Shown here: positions 59,165 to 64,000 of the stretch, piece by piece
How the letters are laid out: each line of letters starts with the position of its first letter
How positions within the stretch are numbered: the first letter of the stretch is position 1
Assembly: GCF_900156475.1 (NCBI RefSeq)
Contig: NZ_FTNR01000001.1
Coordinates: forward strand, 248,001-312,000
Direction of reading: 5' to 3'
Source of the DNA: Natronorubrum thiooxidans
Lineage (GTDB): Archaea; Halobacteriota; Halobacteria; Halobacteriales; Natrialbaceae
Length of the DNA: 64,000 nt
The notes under the pieces: generated by a model
Database searches by the model: none
Seen by the model: the letters and a program-made list of their open reading frames with translations, nothing else
What the model was told of the DNA's origin: nothing
Made by a program: the position numbers and the translations under genes

Positions 59165-60280
59165 TCAGTCTGCGCTGTCGGACTCCGAGAGTCGTTGCTC
59201 GGGAGCAGGGGCGACGGTCGATCCTGCCGCCGACTGGGGTTCCGAATCGGGCTCGCCCTCGTCTCCCTCGAGCGAGACCCGGTTGAAGACGTTGAGACCC
59301 GCTTTGAACACCGCGAGCAAGACGGGCCCGAGGAACAGCCCCATGATCCCGAGGAGGTAGATTCCGCCGATGACGCCGATGATGACGACCGCCGGGTGGA
59401 GCCCGGAGCCGCGGTCGACGAAGATGGCCCGCAGGTAGTTGTCGACCACCGAGAGCACGGTAACCCCATAGAGTAAGAGTAACACGGCGCTGGCGGGCTC
59501 TCCCGAGATCGCGAGATAGCCCACGGCGGGACCCCAGACGAGCCAGACACCGATCGCCGGGAGAAACGAGACGATGACCATGGTGACCGTCCAGAAGGCG
59601 ACGTTCGGCACACCGAACAGGTACAGTCCGAGGCCGCCAAGCAGTCCTTCGACGACGGCGACGAGCACGTGGCTGTAGATGACGGCCCACGTGACGACGC
59701 TTACCTCCTCGAACAACTCCTCGCGGACGTGCGACTCGATCGGCGCAACCTCCCCAAGCCACTCGATGAACGTTCGGCCGTCGACGAGCAGATAATACAG
59801 CAAGAAGACGAAGACGACCAGGCCGACCCCCATCTCGACGCTCGTGTTGACCAGCCCGATCAGTTCGCGCACGGCGAGTTCGACAGCCCCCGAAGCCGAC
59901 GATTCGACTTCCGAAAGGACGGCCGCCTCGAGGAGTTCGACCTGCTCGGCCTCGAGCCCGAACTCGTCTTCTGCCAGGTCCCGAACGGTCTCGAGGACGA
60001 ACGCTTCGTCGACCTCGTTGAGAAACGAGAACAGGGTTTGGAGAATAATGACCGAAACAACGAGCAGTGGGACGACGATGGCAGCGATCGCAAACCCCGT
60101 CAACACCAGTGCGGACGGGCGCGGGCCCAGCCGTGGCACCAGCCGCCGGTAGGCGGGATAGAGGACAAAGGCGAGGAGGGCCGCAGCCATCACGTACTGC
60201 AACAGTGGGGCGATCATCAGGGTCGCGATCGAACCGAGAACGACGAGCAAGAGGGCGAAAAACGCGGTTCGGACGTCCAT
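59165..60280 (-). CDS. AI-2E family transporter
   Basis: A 371-residue member of the AI-2E (PF01594) permease family: several N-terminal helices, a large extracytoplasmic loop (about 90-135, acidic), then a helix block with the LPAIGVWLVWGPAVGYLAISG and SVVDNYLRAIFVDRGSGLHPAVV signatures. Relatives export AI-2 or act as Na+/H+ exchangers (TqsA/YdgG group). In a haloarchaeon a cation role is more plausible. The C-terminus is acidic. It converges with the small membrane protein gene, 15 nt away. Confidence 0.87.
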   Translation of the reverse strand: MDVRTAFFALLLVVLGSIATLMIAPLLQYVMAAALLAFVLYPAYRRLVPRLGPRPSALVLTGFAIAAIVVPLLVVSVIILQTLFSFLNEVDEAFVLETVRDLAEDEFGLEAEQVELLEAAVLSEVESSASGAVELAVRELIGLVNTSVEMGVGLVVFVFLLYYLLVDGRTFIEWLGEVAPIESHVREELFEEVSVVTWAVIYSHVLVAVVEGLLGGLGLYLFGVPNVAFWTVTMVIVSFLPAIGVWLVWGPAVGYLAISGEPASAVLLLLYGVTVLSVVDNYLRAIFVDRGSGLHPAVVIIGVIGGIYLLGIMGLFLGPVLLAVFKAGLNVFNRVSLEGDEGEPDSEPQSAAGSTVAPAPEQRLSESDSAD

Positions 60281-60376
60281 ACGACACCGTGAGCCGTGTC
60301 GTACATAAAACCTGACATTTTCTCCTCGCGACGCGATCAGCGACGGTTCCCGACTCGAGTGAGCCGTCGGAGCGAG

Positions 60377-60841
60377 TCAGTCCGTTTCTGCAGTTTCGAC
60401 CGATTCGAGCTTTGCGAACGCCTTGTCGGTAATCTCGCCGGTCTCCTCGAGAATCTCGCCCCAAGCGTCGGTGTCCGGTGCCATCCCGAGTAGGCGGGCG
60501 ATCCGCATGATCGAGACGTGATAGACGCGCTGGCGACCCGGTTCCTCCTCCCAGATAATCATGTTGCAGGGAAAGAGCCCGCCAATCTGCATCGATTCCT
60601 CGAGCGCCTTGTTTGCGACGGCGGGGTTGCAAGCGCCGAGCACGTAGTAGGGGTCGCGGTCGGCGTCGACTTTCTCGTTTAACAGCTCTGAGGGCGAGAA
60701 CTCGACGGGAATCCCGAAGCCGGCATCCGTACAGACCTCGCGAACGTGTTCGATGGCCACCTCGTGGTCCATCTCGAGGACGGCCTGTTTCTCGCCGTAC
60801 TCGTCCGGGTCGATGGTGGCGGGATCGATTGGAAGCGTCAT
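60377..60841 (-). CDS. DUF302-domain protein
   Basis: A 154-residue protein of the DUF302 group: the helix EVAIEHVREVCTDAGFGIPVEF and the YYVLGACNPAVANKALEESMQIGGLFPCNMIIWEEE core (shown in part) match the family, whose fold is a ferredoxin-like sandwich. In bacteria DUF302 often accompanies thioredoxin-like or sulfur enzymes. The two cysteines (GACNP, FPCN) are the family pattern. Function unknown. Confidence 0.87.
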   Translation of the reverse strand: MTLPIDPATIDPDEYGEKQAVLEMDHEVAIEHVREVCTDAGFGIPVEFSPSELLNEKVDADRDPYYVLGACNPAVANKALEESMQIGGLFPCNMIIWEEEPGRQRVYHVSIMRIARLLGMAPDTDAWGEILEETGEITDKAFAKLESVETAETD

Positions 60842-60892
60842 ACTCGAGTCAATGCCTGGATCCTACTAAAGCCCCACCGTCCACGCGCTCGA

Positions 60893-61591
60893 TCACAGCG
60901 GGATCGGCAGCCACTCGAGGCGGCCCAGCAGTGCCAGCGGATCGAACAGTGGCTCGTGGAGGACCAGCCAGTCGAGCAAGACGAGTCCTGCCCCGTGGGC
61001 GACCACGGACGGCAGAATCGAGTTCGACTGGTAGTCGACGGCACCGAAGAGGACGTCGGTTGGCCCCGACAGCAGGAACTCGATCGGCGGTTTCCCCGCA
61101 TGGTGAAACATGTAGACGACAGGGCTGATGAGCACCGCCTTGAAGCCGATTTCCGTGACACCGACACAGAGCAGTCCGCGGTAGTACGTCTCAGCAGCCA
61201 GTGCGAGCAAAAACAACTGCACTGCGTGTGGGAGAAACGCCGCAAGCGCACTCGAGGTCTCCCAGATGGGGTAATACGTTCGGATCGTCGGCAGCGTCGA
61301 TCCGACGAGGTAGAACGGCAGCACGAACAACGAGAGCAAGACCGTGTTGCGAACGGCGACGCGGTTGACGTTCCAGCCGACGTGGTTGCCATGGGACAGG
61401 CCCAGGGCGAGCGGGCCGCCGATCAACACCACGCCGTCGAAGACGGCCCGTCGCTCGAGGCCGGCGGGGACGTACTGCATCCACACCAGCGTCAGGACGG
61501 CACCAGTCAGCAGCGACTTCTGGACCCACGAGAGGCGATCGAACTGATCACGAACCCAGCCGCCGGCGCTGCGTGTCCCCTCGGTTGCCAC
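60893..61591 (-). CDS. CPBP-like membrane protein with altered metal motif
   Basis: A 232-residue polytopic protein of the CPBP (CAAX-prenyl-protease-like, Abi) fold. The helix carrying the first metal motif reads AAETYYRG, where the family has E-E-x-x-x-R-G; the later motifs FHHAG and SVVAHGAG keep the histidines. Whether it still cleaves peptides is doubtful, because one glutamate is an alanine. Seven to eight helices are predicted. It sits next to a small acidic protein transcribed just upstream. Confidence 0.8.
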   Translation of the reverse strand: MATEGTRSAGGWVRDQFDRLSWVQKSLLTGAVLTLVWMQYVPAGLERRAVFDGVVLIGGPLALGLSHGNHVGWNVNRVAVRNTVLLSLFVLPFYLVGSTLPTIRTYYPIWETSSALAAFLPHAVQLFLLALAAETYYRGLLCVGVTEIGFKAVLISPVVYMFHHAGKPPIEFLLSGPTDVLFGAVDYQSNSILPSVVAHGAGLVLLDWLVLHEPLFDPLALLGRLEWLPIPL

Positions 61592-61597
61592 GAGTCG

Positions 61598-61882
61598 TTA
61601 CTCGTCTGCGGTCGGAATCGGTCCAGTGCCGATGACGTCCCGGACGTGGGCCTCGAATTCCTGATGGCGCTGGAAGTACGTCTCGTCGACGTCCTCGAGG
61701 ATGCTCGACAGCGCTTGTGGCCCGTCTGGCGTCCGGATCTCGCTGTCGCCCTCGAGACGGTCGACTTCGCTCTTTTCTTTTGGCCACGTCAAACGCGACG
61801 TGACGCGGGCGAGGGGGGCACCCTCGACGGGGGTTTGATCTCCGAGCGTCACGGCCGGCTCCTCGTCGTCCTCGTCGCTCAT
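61598..61882 (-). CDS. small acidic haloarchaeal protein
   Basis: A 94-residue protein of unknown function, acidic and mostly helical: a disordered N-terminus (DEDDEEPAVTLGDQTPVEG), the conserved-looking LARVTSRLTWPKEKSEV segment and an ALSSILEDVDETYFQRHQEFEAHV helix. The ATG at 61882 is used because the longer frame upstream is arginine-rich. Its stop lies 6 nt before the CPBP-like ATG, so the two are probably co-transcribed. Confidence 0.72.
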   Translation of the reverse strand: MSDEDDEEPAVTLGDQTPVEGAPLARVTSRLTWPKEKSEVDRLEGDSEIRTPDGPQALSSILEDVDETYFQRHQEFEAHVRDVIGTGPIPTADE

Positions 61883-62001
61883 ACGGCTTCGTTTGCGAGC
61901 GTGTCGATTCAAGCTTTCGTTTCCGTGGGTCGTCGGTACCTCTCTATCCTTCGAAATGTGTCTGACGTATCGTTTTGTGACGGGAGGTACAATCACCGGC
62001 C

Positions 62002-62967
62002 ATGACAAGCCTGACCGAGGCCTACGACGGGAGCGCACGGGAGGTGACGAGTTCCAGGCGGCTGTATGCCGGGACGGTACTCGTCTTGCTTGGCGCGATC
62101 CTGGCCGTCGTCGCCGTGCTTCTGGCGACGACCAACCTTTTCGGAGGGTACGCGACGACGCTCTCGCCGGGGATGGATGCCCACTACGCGTCGATCCGGA
62201 TCGCGGGTGTCCTCGCCGGGCTCGGCGTGCCGACCGCGCTCGTCGGCGTCTTCCTCGTGTTACCGGCCGGTCGCCGCGTCCAGGCCGCCGCCGCGATCAG
62301 CGTGAGCCTGTGCCTGCTCGGCGTCGTCCTCTTCTGGGACGCCTACCCCCATCATTGGCGAGGCTACAACAAGGACCTGACACTGCGTGTCTCAGCCGTC
62401 TACCTGCTCGGGCTCTTTACCGCCGTCTGGAGCCTGTTTACCGCCGTCGTCAACTTCAAAACGCGTAACGACCCCGGTGGTGCCCTCGAGATGAACGTCA
62501 CTCGCCACAACCAGACCGTCGTCGAAGTCACCGAATCGAACGACTCGGGTGGGCTCGGCGGGATCGGCTTCCTCGGTGGAACGCCCGACGGCGAGGTCGA
62601 AACACAGACCAATACGGACGACGCTGACGACACCACGTTCTCGTACGACGATGCGTCGGCCCAGTCGACATCGAAATCGACATCCGGCAACGGCCGCACT
62701 CGAGCCCAGGCTGCCGGCGTGGCGACCAGTGACGGCGGCACGGCCGCCTCGGATATCTCCTCGCCGCTCGATGCTGGCGACGGTCGTGACGCAGAGATCG
62801 TCGACGCGCCGACGGAACAGCCAACCGAAGCTACGGACCGCTACTGTGGCAACTGCAGCCAGTTCGAATACGTTCGCTCGTCGGACGGGATGGTCCCCTA
62901 CTGTGCCCACCACGAGACGGCGATGGACGATATGGACGCCTGTGCGGAGTGGACGCCGAACAACTAG
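62002..62967 (+). CDS. four-helix membrane protein with C-terminal Cys/His domain
   Basis: A 321-residue protein with four helices in the first ~150 residues (LYAGTVLVLLGAILAVVAVLL and three more), then a long low-complexity Ser/Thr/Asp/Ala linker (about 170-275) and a compact end with CGNCSQFEYV, CAHHET and CAEW, which can form a zinc site on the cytoplasmic side. The plan of membrane anchor, linker and zinc module recurs at 40024-40866, with different sequence. Family unknown to me beyond haloarchaeal hypothetical. Confidence 0.78.
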   Translation: MTSLTEAYDGSAREVTSSRRLYAGTVLVLLGAILAVVAVLLATTNLFGGYATTLSPGMDAHYASIRIAGVLAGLGVPTALVGVFLVLPAGRRVQAAAAISVSLCLLGVVLFWDAYPHHWRGYNKDLTLRVSAVYLLGLFTAVWSLFTAVVNFKTRNDPGGALEMNVTRHNQTVVEVTESNDSGGLGGIGFLGGTPDGEVETQTNTDDADDTTFSYDDASAQSTSKSTSGNGRTRAQAAGVATSDGGTAASDISSPLDAGDGRDAEIVDAPTEQPTEATDRYCGNCSQFEYVRSSDGMVPYCAHHETAMDDMDACAEWTPNN

Positions 62968-63066
62968 CCGTTCGACCCGATCCCGATCCTCTCGGTCCTG
63001 TTGTGTTTTCATCTCGAGGATGTCAGTTCCGAACGCCCTCGAGTGATCGAACTCGAAGCCGTCGGT

Positions 63067-63552
63067 CTAGAAGCCGGCTGCCTGTCGTCCCATCTCGAAG
63101 CCCCACTGGGGGACCTCGTAGACGATCAGGGCGACGATCAGCAGTTCGAGGACGGTGATGATCACCGTTACCAGATCCGCGCGACTACTGCTGACGGTGA
63201 CACCTGTCGGGAGTCCGTACTCCTGTTTCAGCAGTGGGTAAAATAGCGCGATCCCGCGCCTGCTGCCCGCCATGTCGAGCACGTAGTGGGTCAAGACGCC
63301 GATCCAGACGTACTCGAGGTTGCCGAAGACGTACGGGAAGGCGAGAAAGGCGGCCAGAAGCGGCAGGTTGTGTAACGTTTTGCGGTGTTTGCCAAACGCC
63401 GTGTCGATGTCGGGCACCATCGCCCCGAGCGTCACCGGTACCCCGATCGCGACGATCGTCCGAAACGTCTCGAGATCCCCTGCTGGCTCGAGGAGATACC
63501 CCAGTCCGAGACTCAAGAGGATGGCATTGAGTACGTGTCCCTTCTTGTTCAT
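63067..63552 (-). CDS. membrane-bound metal-dependent hydrolase-like protein (YdjM/DUF457 type)
   Basis: A 161-residue membrane protein of the YdjM/DUF457 group: KKGHVLNAILLSLGLGYLL with the conserved His, VPVTLGAMVPDIDTAFG with the family D-I-D acidic pair, KHRKTLHNLPLLAAF (family HR-x-x-THS type) and HYVLDM. Members are predicted metal-dependent hydrolases that respond to DNA damage in some bacteria; activity is not proven. Four helices. Divergent or unlinked to its neighbours. Confidence 0.85.
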   Translation of the reverse strand: MNKKGHVLNAILLSLGLGYLLEPAGDLETFRTIVAIGVPVTLGAMVPDIDTAFGKHRKTLHNLPLLAAFLAFPYVFGNLEYVWIGVLTHYVLDMAGSRRGIALFYPLLKQEYGLPTGVTVSSSRADLVTVIITVLELLIVALIVYEVPQWGFEMGRQAAGF

Positions 63553-63624
63553 CTACCCGCTACTGGCGACGCGAGCCTCGAATAGTTTTCTTTCGGGGAC
63601 TGTCTCCGTGTGGTACTAATCTGT

Positions 63625-64000
63625 CTACTGCGAATCAATCGCCGCGAGTAGGTCCTCGAGTGCCTGGTCGACGGTTTTCGACCGGACAGCGGCGCGGTCG
63701 CCGTCGAAGACGTATCGGGAGACGGACGCAAACGACGACTCGCTGCCCCATGGGCCGGCGTAGGCGACGCCGATGTAGACGGTGCCGACCGGGTTTTCTT
63801 CGGTTCCGCCGGTCGGGCCGGCGATTCCCGTCGTTGCGACGCCCCAGGTAACGTCGGTGACGTCCCGAACACCCTGGGCCATCTGGCGGGCGACGGGTTC
63901 GGAGACGGCGCCGTGTTCGTCGAGTGCCTCACGGCTGACCCCGAGATGGCGACGTTTGGCGTCGTACGCGTAGGTCGCCAGCGCCGAATCGAAGTAGTCG
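63625..64000 (-). CDS. CinA-type nicotinamide-nucleotide amidohydrolase, 3-prime part
   Basis: The C-terminal 124 residues of a CinA/PncC-domain protein; the 5-prime end lies beyond the window. The frame reads YAYDAKRRHLGVSREALDEHGAVSEPVARQMAQG-type sequence (in part) and then TTGIAGPTGGTEENPVGTVYIGVA, the signature of the amidohydrolase domain that converts nicotinamide mononucleotide to nicotinate mononucleotide. Whether an N-terminal COG1058 domain is present cannot be seen. Confidence 0.88.
   Translation of the reverse strand, partial: DYFDSALATYAYDAKRRHLGVSREALDEHGAVSEPVARQMAQGVRDVTDVTWGVATTGIAGPTGGTEENPVGTVYIGVAYAGPWGSESSFASVSRYVFDGDRAAVRSKTVDQALEDLLAAIDSQ

Noticed and set aside
1-64000. 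tRNA, rRNA or CRISPR loci
   Set aside because: Reading both strands I found no T-loop/anticodon arrangement outside genes, no rRNA-like blocks and no regularly spaced repeats. This is by eye only; tRNAscan and Infernal would settle it.

Overview
The window is a gene-dense piece of a haloarchaeal chromosome. The evidence is high G+C with many CTC-GAG (Leu-Glu) codon pairs, strongly acidic proteins, archaeal-only genes (Rpo4/RpoF, L21e, aEF1-beta, TiaS, DUF655, an NreA-type repair protein), haloarchaeal families (HalOD1, Bat-type HTH, an HVO_2753-like zinc finger), Tat-dependent lipoproteins, and many promoters whose TATA box lies about 27 nt before the start codon, as expected for leaderless mRNAs. 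A Natrialbales-type organism is plausible but is only inferred. I see no rRNA, tRNA, CRISPR array or intact insertion sequence.

Layout. 1-16 kb: housekeeping and transport (double VOC protein, two NhaC antiporters, DRG GTPase, TiaS, an XRE-type regulator, glutaredoxin-like protein, AzgA-type purine permease, glycerate kinase, a TrkA-type NAD-binding protein, an orphan DNA methylase, a Ca/Na exchanger). 15.3-18.5 kb: a small regulatory island with a HalOD1 protein, two divergent Bat-type paralogues and a winged-helix protein; its intergenic DNA is unusually rich in palindromes and repeats. 18.6-23.6 kb: redox and sugar dehydrogenases (glutathionyl-hydroquinone-reductase type, epimerase/Azf type, SDR) and an HD phosphohydrolase.

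23.9-30.1 kb: a peptide/nickel-type ABC transporter operon with both ATPases fused into one chain, convergent with a creatininase-family gene. 30.2-39.8 kb: a carbohydrate (CUT1) ABC transporter, two Gfo/Idh/MocA dehydrogenases, a sugar isomerase-like TIM barrel and a TrmB-family regulator. A 16-bp sequence (15/16 identical) is shared by two promoters of this cluster. 40-47 kb: PfkB kinase, nitroreductase, a two-gene methionine synthase in which one partner has no cysteines, and a PQQ-propeller lipoprotein.

46.2-51.9 kb: the archaeal translation cluster L21e-rpoF-DUF655-ksgA-(mscS)-hemK, interrupted by an MgtC/DUF4010 membrane protein. 52-55.4 kb: an Rnl3-type RNA ligase, a CxxC protein and the PIN-domain RNA ligase partner, which together form the best candidate for an undescribed system here. 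55.4-64 kb: MFS carrier, aEF1-beta with a small zinc finger, NreA with a PCNA-interaction motif, an AI-2E permease, DUF302, a CPBP-like protein, small haloarchaeal proteins, and the 3-prime end of a CinA-type amidohydrolase cut by the window edge.

The main non-coding signals are a family of roughly 80-bp imperfect palindromes (at 10.85, 17.1 and 54.6 kb), a 13-bp perfect inverted repeat at 17.3 kb, operator-like dyads next to the TATA box of at least six genes, and a structured stretch with its own TATA box in front of nreA.
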